Assembly (NCBI GenBank): GCA_900765105.1
Contig: CAAFQM010000214.1
Location: forward strand, 1 to 6,967
Direction: 5' to 3'
DNA length: 6,967 nt
Origin: an uncultured Faecalibacterium sp.
Lineage (GTDB): Bacteria > Bacillota > Clostridia > Oscillospirales > Ruminococcaceae
Shown one piece after another: positions 1 to 5,401 of this stretch (position 1 is its first letter; each line of letters starts with the position of its first letter). The translations under genes and the position numbers were made by a program. The notes under the pieces were generated by a model. The model worked only from the letters and a program-made list of their open reading frames with translations. It was not told where the DNA came from and did no database searches.

Positions 1-119
1 AGTGGGCACAGATGAGCCTGAAGAACACCGCCAACAGCGGCATCTTCAGCGCCGACCGCGCCGTGCTGGACTACGCACGCGACATCTGGTACGCTTCTCC
101 CGTCCCCATGGGCAAGTAA
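1..119 (+). CDS. Glycogen/maltodextrin phosphorylase, C-terminal end (partial)
   Basis: Only the last 38 codons are in the window, read from base 3 to the TAA at 117-119. They show a tryptophan-led segment, then MSLKNTANSGIFSADRAV and a closing YARDIW motif. This matches the C-terminal helix of GT35 glycogen phosphorylases, where forms such as NIA..G.FSSDRT followed by EYA.DIW are typical. The enzyme releases glucose-1-phosphate from alpha-1,4-glucan using pyridoxal phosphate, in the cytoplasm; the catalytic parts lie upstream of the window. The downstream GH13 gene is in the same direction and also acts on alpha-glucans, which supports the call. I cannot tell glgP from malP from this fragment. 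Confidence 0.85.
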   Translation, partial: WAQMSLKNTANSGIFSADRAVLDYARDIWYASPVPMGK

Positions 120-138
120 AAGCCTGTAAAAAACATGC

Positions 139-174
139 AAGCCCCGGTGGCGTTTCGCCCGCCGGGGCTTTTTT
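139..174 (+). terminator. Intrinsic terminator between phosphorylase and GH13 gene
   Basis: A 9-bp perfect outer stem pairs AAGCCCCGG (139-147) with CCGGGGCTT (162-170). A GGCG/CGCC inner stem (149-152 with 156-159) and a TTT loop sit inside it, and six T residues (169-174) follow. This is a textbook intrinsic terminator. It ends only three bases before the ribosome binding site of the next gene, so it may act as a partial terminator inside an operon. Confidence 0.85.
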
Positions 175-191
175 GAGAAAGGACGACCGTT

Positions 192-2048
192 TTGTCTTGT
201 CTGTTCAACAGTTACGATCCCTATTTCAAGCAGCCCTTCGGTGCGCTGCGGGCCGGTCAGACCGTGCGCCTGACCCTCTGCATTCCGGAAGAGCTGGGCT
301 ACGTTGACCCCCATCTGGTCATCCAGAAGGAGGGCAAATATGACGTGCCTGTGCACTACCGCATGAAGTTTGACGGCCAGACCCCGCAGCAGAACCACTT
401 TTCCATCGAACTGCCGCTGAACGACCCGGGCCTGTATTTCTACTACTTTGACCTCTACACCGACTTTCGCCGCATCATGCGCGGGCCGGACAACTGCGGC
501 GTGGTCAGCTGGCAGGAGGGCGAAAGCTGGCAGCTCACCGTCTACGAGCCGGACTTCCGGACGCCGGAGTGCATCAAGGGCAAGGTATTCTATCAGATCT
601 TCCCCGACCGCTTCTGTGAGGGCATTGAGAACAAGCCCATGCCCTTCCCGGACCGGCTGTATCAGGCCGACAAACACGCCGAACCCTTCTGGCAGCCCAA
701 CGAGACCGGCGGCCACCTGAACGAGGACTATTTCGGCGGTGACTTGGAAGGCATCCGCATCAAGCTGCCCTACCTGCGGGAGATGGGCGTGGATTATCTG
801 TACCTGAACCCCATCTTTGAGGCGCACTCCAACCACCGCTACAACACCGCCGACTACCTGAACGTGGACCCGCTGCTGGGCACCAACGAGGAGTTTGAGG
901 TGCTCTGCCGCGAGGCCGCCAAGTACGGCATCGGCATCGTGCTGGACGGCGTGTTCAGCCACACCGGCTCCGACAGCCGTTACTTCAACCGTGAAGGCCG
1001 TTACGGCGAGGGCGGTGCCTACCGCGATCCCAACTCCCCCTACCGCAGCTGGTACGACTTCGACCCCAAGTATAAGGGCGGCTACCGCAGCTGGTGGGGC
1101 TTCGAGACCCTGCCGGAGGTCAACGAGGAGACTCCCTCCTTTGTGGAGTTCATCACCGGTGAGGGCGGCGTCATCGATACATGGCTGCGCCGCGGTGCCG
1201 CCGGTTTCCGGCTGGATGTGGCCGACGAGCTGCCGGACGCCTTCATTGAGAAGATCCGTACCGCCGTCAAGCGGGTCAGCCCGGAAAAGTTCCTGCTGGG
1301 CGAAGTGTGGGAGGACGCCACCACAAAGTTCGGCTTCGGCCACCGCCGCACCTATCTGCGGGGCAAAGGGCTGGACAGCGTGATGAACTACCCCTTCAAG
1401 AACACCGTGCTGGACTTTGTGAAGGGCAAGCCCGCCGAGCAGGCCATGGGCGAGATTTTGTCCATCTGCGAGCATTACCCTGCCCCTGCTATGGACACCG
1501 CCCTGAACTTTCTCTCCACCCACGACACCGAGCGCGCCCTGACCGTCATTGCCGACGAGCCTGCCAACGGCCGCGGCCGCGAGTGGCAGAGCGGGCGCTG
1601 TGTCACCGGCGAAGCCTACGAGGAAGGCATGCTGCGGCTGCGCATGGCCTACGCCATCATCTACACGCTGCCCGGCGTGCCCTGCCTGTACTACGGCGAT
1701 GAGATCGGGATGCAGGGTTACCGTGACCCCTTCAACCGTGCCTTCTTCTGCTGGGACAGTCACGAAAAGCGCCTGCGCCCGGTACTGGCACAGCTGGCGC
1801 AGCTGCGCCACAGCTGCGAGGCCTTCCGCACCGGTGATCTGCGGGTGCTGCGCGCACAGGACGGCATCCTGCACTACCAGCGCGTGGGCGAAGTGGAAAC
1901 GGCAGAGATCATCGTCAACCGCTCCGAGCACATCATCGTGGAACCGCTGGCTTCCGGCAAGCATACCGAGGTGAACCCCATGGGCTTTACCATTGTGGTG
2001 GAAGAGAACGGCCACAATCCGAACCACAGCTATTACGATATCCAGTAA
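192..2048 (+). CDS. GH13 alpha-glucan hydrolase (neopullulanase/alpha-glycosidase type), cytoplasmic
   Basis: A 618-residue glycoside hydrolase family 13 enzyme. The N-terminal ~115 residues are beta-rich and resemble the starch-binding-like domain seen before the barrel in neopullulanase and cyclomaltodextrinase types. The catalytic barrel starts near residue 128 (KVFYQIFPDRF). All four GH13 regions are visible: DGVFSHTG (D252, H257), GFRLDVADE (R340, nucleophile D342), LLGEVWED (acid/base E371) and STHDTE (H444, D445). A small C-terminal beta domain follows from about residue 545. There is no signal peptide, so it should act on internal glycogen or imported maltodextrins, alongside the upstream phosphorylase. 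The start is TTG at 192, with AAAGGA at 178-183 eight bases upstream; the next in-frame ATG (364) would remove 57 conserved-looking residues. Exact specificity (neopullulanase, alpha-amylase, alpha-glucosidase) cannot be read from sequence. Confidence 0.93.
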   Translation: MSCLFNSYDPYFKQPFGALRAGQTVRLTLCIPEELGYVDPHLVIQKEGKYDVPVHYRMKFDGQTPQQNHFSIELPLNDPGLYFYYFDLYTDFRRIMRGPDNCGVVSWQEGESWQLTVYEPDFRTPECIKGKVFYQIFPDRFCEGIENKPMPFPDRLYQADKHAEPFWQPNETGGHLNEDYFGGDLEGIRIKLPYLREMGVDYLYLNPIFEAHSNHRYNTADYLNVDPLLGTNEEFEVLCREAAKYGIGIVLDGVFSHTGSDSRYFNREGRYGEGGAYRDPNSPYRSWYDFDPKYKGGYRSWWGFETLPEVNEETPSFVEFITGEGGVIDTWLRRGAAGFRLDVADELPDAFIEKIRTAVKRVSPEKFLLGEVWEDATTKFGFGHRRTYLRGKGLDSVMNYPFKNTVLDFVKGKPAEQAMGEILSICEHYPAPAMDTALNFLSTHDTERALTVIADEPANGRGREWQSGRCVTGEAYEEGMLRLRMAYAIIYTLPGVPCLYYGDEIGMQGYRDPFNRAFFCWDSHEKRLRPVLAQLAQLRHSCEAFRTGDLRVLRAQDGILHYQRVGEVETAEIIVNRSEHIIVEPLASGKHTEVNPMGFTIVVEENGHNPNHSYYDIQ

Positions 2049-2056
2049 AAACGATT

Positions 2057-2090
2057 TGAATGCCCGCCGCGTTCGCTCTGGGCACATTCA
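2057..2090 (+). other. Imperfect hairpin after the GH13 gene
   Basis: TGAATGCCC (2057-2065) can pair with GGGCACATTCA (2080-2090), leaving a two-base bulge and a 14-base loop. It is followed by an A/T-rich run rather than a clear T tract. It may be a weak first terminator or a 3'-end stabilising structure ahead of the stronger hairpin at 2115. Pairing is seen directly; function is a guess. Confidence 0.3.
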
Positions 2091-2114
2091 GAGGAAATTT
2101 TATCTTTTATTATC

Positions 2115-2156
2115 GCAACAACGGGCAGCCTGCGGGCCGCCCGTTGTTGCATTTTC
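2115..2156 (+). terminator. Intrinsic terminator of the GH13 gene
   Basis: GCAACAACGGGC (2115-2126) and GCCCGTTGTTGC (2139-2150) form a perfect 12-bp stem with a 12-base loop, followed by ATTTTC. The T tract is short but the stem is strong. It separates the glucan-degrading genes from the nfeD-slipin operon. Confidence 0.8.
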
Positions 2157-2252
2157 ACGCAAAGGGCCGTATCCGTAAACTACATCTTGCACTGCTTTTC
2201 ATTTATTTTGTTCTTTATTTCGTTTTCTGCGCAACGTTCCAGCAAAAAAGCC

Positions 2253-2283
2253 TTGACCTTCCCCCTGGGGGAACCCTTATAAT
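2253..2283 (+). promoter_or_regulatory. MerR-type promoter of the nfeD-slipin operon
   Basis: A -35 element TTGACC (2253-2258) and a perfect -10 TATAAT (2278-2283) are separated by 19 bases instead of the usual 17. The spacer holds a perfect palindrome. Over-long 19-20 base spacers with a dyad between the two boxes are the hallmark of promoters activated by MerR-family regulators, such as those of mer and bmr. Transcription would start near 2290, giving a leader of under 20 bases before the nfeD start. No merR-like gene lies in the window, so the regulator would act from elsewhere. Confidence 0.7.
2259..2273. promoter_or_regulatory. Perfect 15-base palindrome in promoter spacer (putative MerR-family operator)
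   Basis: TTCCCCCTGGGGGAA is a perfect inverted repeat centred on T2266 and lies wholly inside the 19-base spacer between the -35 and -10 boxes. Its place and its C-run/G-run form resemble MerR-family operators, including the bmr type. Binding is inferred. Confidence 0.6.
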
Positions 2284-2288
2284 AAGGG
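2274..2288. promoter_or_regulatory. Second perfect 15-base palindrome covering the -10 box
   Basis: CCCTTATAATAAGGG is a perfect inverted repeat centred on A2281. It abuts the first palindrome with no gap and contains the whole -10 TATAAT. It could be a repressor site or a chance extension of the -10 hexamer by flanking CCC/GGG. The symmetry is seen directly; the role is unknown. Confidence 0.4.
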
Positions 2289-2306
2289 CATAAGGAGGGA
2301 ATCCCC

Positions 2307-2747
2307 ATGAATCCTGTTCCATTTCTCTGGCTGGCCGCTGCGGTGTGTTTCCTGATTTTAGAAGCCGCCACCGTCAGCATGACCAGCATCTGGTTCGCCG
2401 CCGGGGCTGCCACCGCCCTGCTCACCTGCCTGTTCACCGATTCGTTCCGGGTGCAGGCGCTGGTGTTCATCGTGGTGAGCATCCTGTGTCTGCTGGCGTT
2501 CCGACCGCTGGCCGCAAAGCTGCGGCAGAAGTCCACCCCTACCAACGGCGACCGCAACCTCGGCCGGGAAGCCACCGTGCTGACCACCGTCACCGCCGAT
2601 ATCCCGGGCCGTGTCCGGCTGGACGGCGTGGACTGGAACGCCCGCTGCGCCACTCCCGGTGATGTCCTCAAGCCCGGTGAGCGCTGCCGTGTGGCCGAGC
2701 TGCACAGCACCCTGCTCATCGTGGAGCCTGTTCTGACCGAAGTGTAA
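2307..2747 (+). CDS. NfeD-like membrane protein (short form)
   Basis: A 146-residue protein of the NfeD/YuaF family. Hydrophobic segments at about residues 5-22, 26-42 and 46-66 form the membrane part. From about residue 82 a beta-rich tail (GREATVLTTV, then PGRVRLDGVDWNARC, ending in a LIVEP strand) matches the OB-fold domain of NfeD proteins. Short NfeD proteins lack the ClpP-like protease domain of long forms and are typically encoded beside SPFH/slipin genes, as here, where the slipin gene starts 28 bases downstream. The pair is thought to assemble in membrane microdomains linked to membrane fluidity or envelope stress. AGGAGG (2293-2298) lies eight bases before the ATG. The gene is first in an operon driven by the MerR-type promoter. 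Confidence 0.88.
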   Translation: MNPVPFLWLAAAVCFLILEAATVSMTSIWFAAGAATALLTCLFTDSFRVQALVFIVVSILCLLAFRPLAAKLRQKSTPTNGDRNLGREATVLTTVTADIPGRVRLDGVDWNARCATPGDVLKPGERCRVAELHSTLLIVEPVLTEV

Positions 2748-2775
2748 CCCCCCATACAACAAAAGGAGAACTGTT

Positions 2776-3681
2776 ATGGTCATGTTTTTTCTGATCCTCG
2801 CATTGGTCTTTGTGGTTCTGCTGGTGGTCGTCACCAACATCGTCATTGTGCCGCAGTCCAAGGTATACGTCATCGAACGGCTGGGCAGCTATTCCGATAC
2901 ATGGACAGCCGGCCTGCACATCAAGATCCCGTTCATCGAGCGCGTTGCCAAAAAGGTGAGCCTGAAGGAGCAGGTCGCAGACTTTCCCCCTCAGCCGGTC
3001 ATCACCCGCGATAACGTTACCATGCAGATCGACACCGTGGTGTTCTTTCAGGTGATGGACGCCAAACTCTACACCTACGGCGTCAACCAGCCCATCGCCG
3101 CCATCGAAAGCCTGTCTGCCACCACCCTGCGCAACATCATCGGTGAGATGGAGCTGGATCACCCCCTGACCAGCCGCGACGTCATCAACGGCAAGATCAC
3201 CGCCATTCTGGACGAAGCCACCGACAAGTGGGGCATCAAGGTCAACCGCGTCGAAGTCAAGAACATCATCCCGCCGAAGGAAATTCAGGAAGCCATGGAA
3301 AAGCAGATGAAGGCCGAGCGCGAAAAGCGCGCCGTCATCCTGAAGGCCGACGGTGAAAAGCAGGCTGCCATCACTGCTGCCGAGGGCGAGAAGGAAGCCG
3401 CCATCCTGCGTGCCGATGCTGTCAAGCAGCAGCGCATTCTGGAAGCCGAAGGCGAAGCACAGGCCATTCTGGCCGTGCAGAAGGCCAACGCCGACGCCAT
3501 CCACCTGCTGAATGAGGCCATGCCCAGCGATAAGGTTCTGGCCATCCGCAGCCTGGAAGCTCTGGCCAAGGTCGCCAACGGCAAGGCCACCAAGATCATC
3601 ATCCCCTCCGAGCTGCAGAACCTGGGCGGCGTGGTGCCCAGCATCAAGGAACTGCTGACCGATCCGAAGGACGCGGAGTAA
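2776..3681 (+). CDS. SPFH/stomatin-like protein (slipin, QmcA/paraslipin type)
   Basis: A 301-residue prohibitin-superfamily protein. Residues 3-24 form one N-terminal membrane anchor with a very short leading end. The SPFH domain follows to about residue 180, with the family's VPQSKVYVIERLG, TAGLHIKIPF, ITRDNVTMQID and WGIKVNRVEVKNI stretches. Residues ~168-245 are a long charged, alanine-rich coiled coil, within which five 11-residue repeats are visible (188-242). A conserved C-terminal helix and tail follow. Such proteins form large membrane-bound oligomeric rings that organise microdomains and often regulate membrane proteases. The ATG at 2776 has AAAGGAG (2762-2768) seven bases upstream; an ATG two codons later is possible. 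It is transcribed with the upstream nfeD and ends at a strong terminator, so the operon has two genes. Confidence 0.93.
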   Translation: MVMFFLILALVFVVLLVVVTNIVIVPQSKVYVIERLGSYSDTWTAGLHIKIPFIERVAKKVSLKEQVADFPPQPVITRDNVTMQIDTVVFFQVMDAKLYTYGVNQPIAAIESLSATTLRNIIGEMELDHPLTSRDVINGKITAILDEATDKWGIKVNRVEVKNIIPPKEIQEAMEKQMKAEREKRAVILKADGEKQAAITAAEGEKEAAILRADAVKQQRILEAEGEAQAILAVQKANADAIHLLNEAMPSDKVLAIRSLEALAKVANGKATKIIIPSELQNLGGVVPSIKELLTDPKDAE

Positions 3682-3696
3682 TATTTTTAAAAAGGC

Positions 3697-3737
3697 AGAG
3701 CCGGGCAGTCTACCAACTGCCCGGCTCTTTCTCTCTT
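3697..3737 (+). terminator. Intrinsic terminator of the nfeD-slipin operon
   Basis: AGAGCCGGGCAGT (3697-3709) pairs perfectly with ACTGCCCGGCTCT (3716-3728), a 13-bp stem with a six-base loop. A T/C-rich tail (TTCTCTCTT) follows. It isolates the slipin operon from the next gene. Confidence 0.88.
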
Positions 3738-3753
3738 GCATCCGGGCTTTGCC

Positions 3754-3759
3754 TATGAT
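3754..3759 (+). promoter_or_regulatory. Possible -10 box for the YhcH-like gene
   Basis: TATGAT matches the -10 consensus at five of six bases and lies between the slipin terminator and the next ribosome binding site, where a promoter is needed. The -35 region at the right distance falls in the terminator tail (CTCTCT) and is poor, so the call is weak. Confidence 0.3.
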
Positions 3760-3801
3760 ACCATACAGTTACCGGAATGTTTTGAACGGAGGATTTTTCT
3801 C

Positions 3802-4278
3802 ATGATCTACGATACCCTGAACAACCTGCCCAACTATCTGGGCGTCAGCGACAACCTCGACACCGTCATCGAATACATCATGGCGCGGGACATCACCACC
3901 CTGCCCGCCGGGCGCACCCGCATCGACGGCGAAAAGGCCGTTGTCACGGTGAGCACCGTCACGCCCCAGACCTCGGACAAGGCACTGTTCCAGCGCCACG
4001 ACCAGCACATCACGCTGGAAACCGATCTGGACGGCAGCGAGCTGTTTGAGGTGAGCCTTGCCGAGCTCCCTCCGACAAACCCCGCCGATGAGGCATCTGA
4101 CACCACCGTTGGCACCGCCGGCACCAGTATTGCCGGAATGCTCTGCGAAGGGCGGTTTGCGCTGTATCTGGCCGGAGAGCCGTATAAATCCGGCCTGAAG
4201 GCACAGGGCTGCGGCAAGCTGAAAAAAGCCGTGTTCAGCATCGAGCTGGACCCGGATGAGGAAGAGACGGAAGAATAA
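3802..4278 (+). CDS. YhcH/YjgK/YiaL-family (DUF386) cupin-like protein, divergent
   Basis: A 158-residue protein. Its opening MIYDTLNNLPNYL, the IDG near 41-43 and the late block GRFALYLAGEPYKSGL (117-132), followed by KKAVFSIEL, fit the YhcH/YjgK/YiaL family (beta-sandwich proteins related to EbgC, tied to sialic-acid and sugar-acid catabolism). Several family-conserved positions are changed. The usual E..HxxYIDIQ segment reads QRHDQHITLE here, keeping only H66 of the likely metal ligands, and the PGEPHKPG block reads AGEPYKSG, with Y128 replacing histidine. The tail is acidic (DPDEEETEE). The ATG at 3802 is chosen because GGAGG (3788-3792) lies nine bases upstream; an upstream TTG at 3736 falls in the terminator tail. 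The next gene follows after 19 bases. Sugar-related function is not supported by neighbours. Confidence 0.75.
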   Translation: MIYDTLNNLPNYLGVSDNLDTVIEYIMARDITTLPAGRTRIDGEKAVVTVSTVTPQTSDKALFQRHDQHITLETDLDGSELFEVSLAELPPTNPADEASDTTVGTAGTSIAGMLCEGRFALYLAGEPYKSGLKAQGCGKLKKAVFSIELDPDEEETEE

Positions 4279-4297
4279 TCGAAAGGAGACTTTCTGC

Positions 4298-4537
4298 ATG
4301 GGATTTTTTGCTGTACTGGCTGCAAGCCTGTTCGCCGTGTTTCTTTTTACTGTGTTCGGCGGCTATTCGCTGCTGCTCTGGTGTCAGCAGTCCCTGTGGA
4401 TGGTGGTTCCGCCTGCGGTGGTTCTGGCTGTTCTGGTGTGGACGTTCCTGAAAATGGACGATAAAATCACCGCCCTGCAAAAGCGGGTGGACGAGCTGGA
4501 AGCGGCACAGAAAAACGCCGAAGAGTCCGAGAAATAA
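4298..4537 (+). CDS. Small two-helix membrane protein with C-terminal coiled coil
   Basis: A 79-residue protein that I do not recognise as a named family. Two hydrophobic helices are plain, about residues 4-27 and 33-52, joined by a short WCQQSLW-containing turn. The last 27 residues are charged and helical, with I57, L60, V64 and L67 in heptad a/d spacing, so a short coiled coil probably mediates oligomerisation or partner binding in the cytoplasm. The ATG at 4298 has AAAGGAG (4282-4288) nine bases upstream; an upstream ATG at 4256 lies inside the preceding gene and is rejected. It follows the YhcH-like gene by 19 bases, so the two are probably co-transcribed. The stop is six bases before the terminator stem. 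Confidence 0.75.
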   Translation: MGFFAVLAASLFAVFLFTVFGGYSLLLWCQQSLWMVVPPAVVLAVLVWTFLKMDDKITALQKRVDELEAAQKNAEESEK

Positions 4538-4542
4538 ATACA

Positions 4543-4594
4543 GCGACGCCCCTGCAGAAAAAGCTTTTCCTGCAGGGGCGTCGCACTTTTTATA
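4543..4594. terminator. Bidirectional intrinsic terminator between converging operons
   Basis: GCGACGCCCCTGCAG (4543-4557) pairs perfectly with CTGCAGGGGCGTCGC (4570-4584), a 15-bp stem that can be lengthened by an internal AAAA/TTTT pairing. Reading rightward, TTTTT follows at 4587-4591. Reading leftward, the complement of the A-rich run just before 4543 gives a T-rich tail. It therefore serves both the plus-strand gene ending at 4537 and the minus-strand gene ending at 4597. Confidence 0.88.
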
Positions 4595-4596
4595 CC

Positions 4597-4755
4597 TTAC
4601 TTTTTATCCTGTGGGTCATCCAGCCCTTTGAACATCACCATGCCCAGACTTGCAAAGCTGGCGCCCAGCACAAAACCGACTGTTCCCAGCGTCACGCTGA
4701 ACAAAACGCCCATAGCAGCACCGAACAGGATGCCCGCGATCTGACTTTTCTTCAT
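4597..4755 (-). CDS. 52-residue glycine-rich membrane protein at the end of the ABC operon
   Basis: A 52-residue protein of unrecognised family. After MKKSQ come two hydrophobic segments, about residues 6-21 and 23-42, rich in small residues (FGAAMGVLF, LGTVGFVLGASFASLG), which suits tight helix packing. A short charged tail, KGLDDPQDKK, follows. The ATG at 4755 lies one base after the permease stop codon, so translation is probably coupled; a GGAAAGG run upstream may serve as a ribosome binding site. A longer reading starting at 4785 would overlap the permease and add a polar stretch (MHGTERQSSK) that I reject. Position suggests an accessory or stabilising subunit of the ABC transporter, but that is inference. 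Confidence 0.65.
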   Translation of the reverse strand: MKKSQIAGILFGAAMGVLFSVTLGTVGFVLGASFASLGMVMFKGLDDPQDKK

Positions 4756-4756
4756 T

Positions 4757-5401
4757 TTACTGCTCTGCCTTTCCGTACCATGCAACGGACAGCCGCCAAG
4801 AGAGGGAGTACAGCCCCAGAACGATCAGTACAATGCCCAGCAGAGCCAGTGGCGGAACGCCCTGCGGCAGAAGGTTCCGGGCCAGGCCGTCCTCATTGGC
4901 GGACACGCCAAACCCCATCAGAGCCGCAACCAGGCCGACCACAAGATAAAACGCATATTTTGCCTTTTCGTAGCCAAAACGGTAATTCAACGGCAGCAGA
5001 ACGGCACTGTTCAGCAGCGTTGTCATGCCTACCTGCACCAGCGTGGAAACCACAAGCGCATGGTCCACAGCTGTCCAGTGCAGGCTTGCCACGCCAAGGG
5101 CTGCGGCGGCGAAGAGTTCCGCCAGCACCAGCCCGCACAGGCCAATGATGTATTTGCTGCCCACCAGCTGTTCTTTTGTCACCGGAAGCACGGCGCTGTA
5201 CTCGCTGAATTTGCTGGCCTGATCATAAGCCAGCAGGGTCATGGGCATCATGCCCAGAAAAAAGCCCGCATACACAATAAAGAAATTGGCCCCATTCATG
5301 ATGGTAACCACGCCTGCGCCCATCATGACCACGGCGGCCACAATGACACCTTTGGCATAGTGCCATATCTGATAAGCATCCTTTAGCAGCAAGCCTTTCA
5401 T
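4757..5401 (-). CDS. ABC-2 type transporter permease
   Basis: A 214-residue integral membrane protein with about six transmembrane helices (roughly residues 17-36, 40-58, 84-104, 116-136, 149-167, 184-203). The N-terminal MKGLLLKD and the loop YDQASKFSEYSAVLPVTKEQLVGSKY (59-84) are typical of the ABC2_membrane_5-like permeases encoded beside YtrB-type ATPases. It should form the membrane half of an exporter or envelope-stress transporter. The ATG at 5401 overlaps the ATPase stop in an ATGA arrangement and has AGGGGAG about nine bases upstream. An upstream GTG at 5410 would sit inside that ribosome binding site. Substrate is unknown. Confidence 0.87.
   Translation of the reverse strand: MKGLLLKDAYQIWHYAKGVIVAAVVMMGAGVVTIMNGANFFIVYAGFFLGMMPMTLLAYDQASKFSEYSAVLPVTKEQLVGSKYIIGLCGLVLAELFAAAALGVASLHWTAVDHALVVSTLVQVGMTTLLNSAVLLPLNYRFGYEKAKYAFYLVVGLVAALMGFGVSANEDGLARNLLPQGVPPLALLGIVLIVLGLYSLSWRLSVAWYGKAEQ

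Noticed and set aside
2..307. A 101-codon open frame at the left edge
   Set aside because: It is out of frame with both the phosphorylase tail and the GH13 start, and crosses the terminator between them.
2060..2293. A 77-codon open frame in the intergenic region after the GH13 gene
   Set aside because: It runs through the 12-bp terminator hairpin and the MerR-type promoter and has no good ribosome binding site. The hydrophobic stretch comes from A/T-rich non-coding DNA.
2716..3741. A 341-codon open frame on the minus strand opposite the slipin gene
   Set aside because: It lies antisense to a clear SPFH gene, its product is low-complexity and histidine/aspartate/glycine-rich, and it has no ribosome binding site that I can see. 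It is a GC-bias artefact.
3736..3801. An upstream TTG start that would lengthen the YhcH-like protein by 22 residues
   Set aside because: It starts inside the T/C tail of the preceding terminator, lacks a ribosome binding site and adds residues not expected in the family, whereas the ATG at 3802 has a clear GGAGG.
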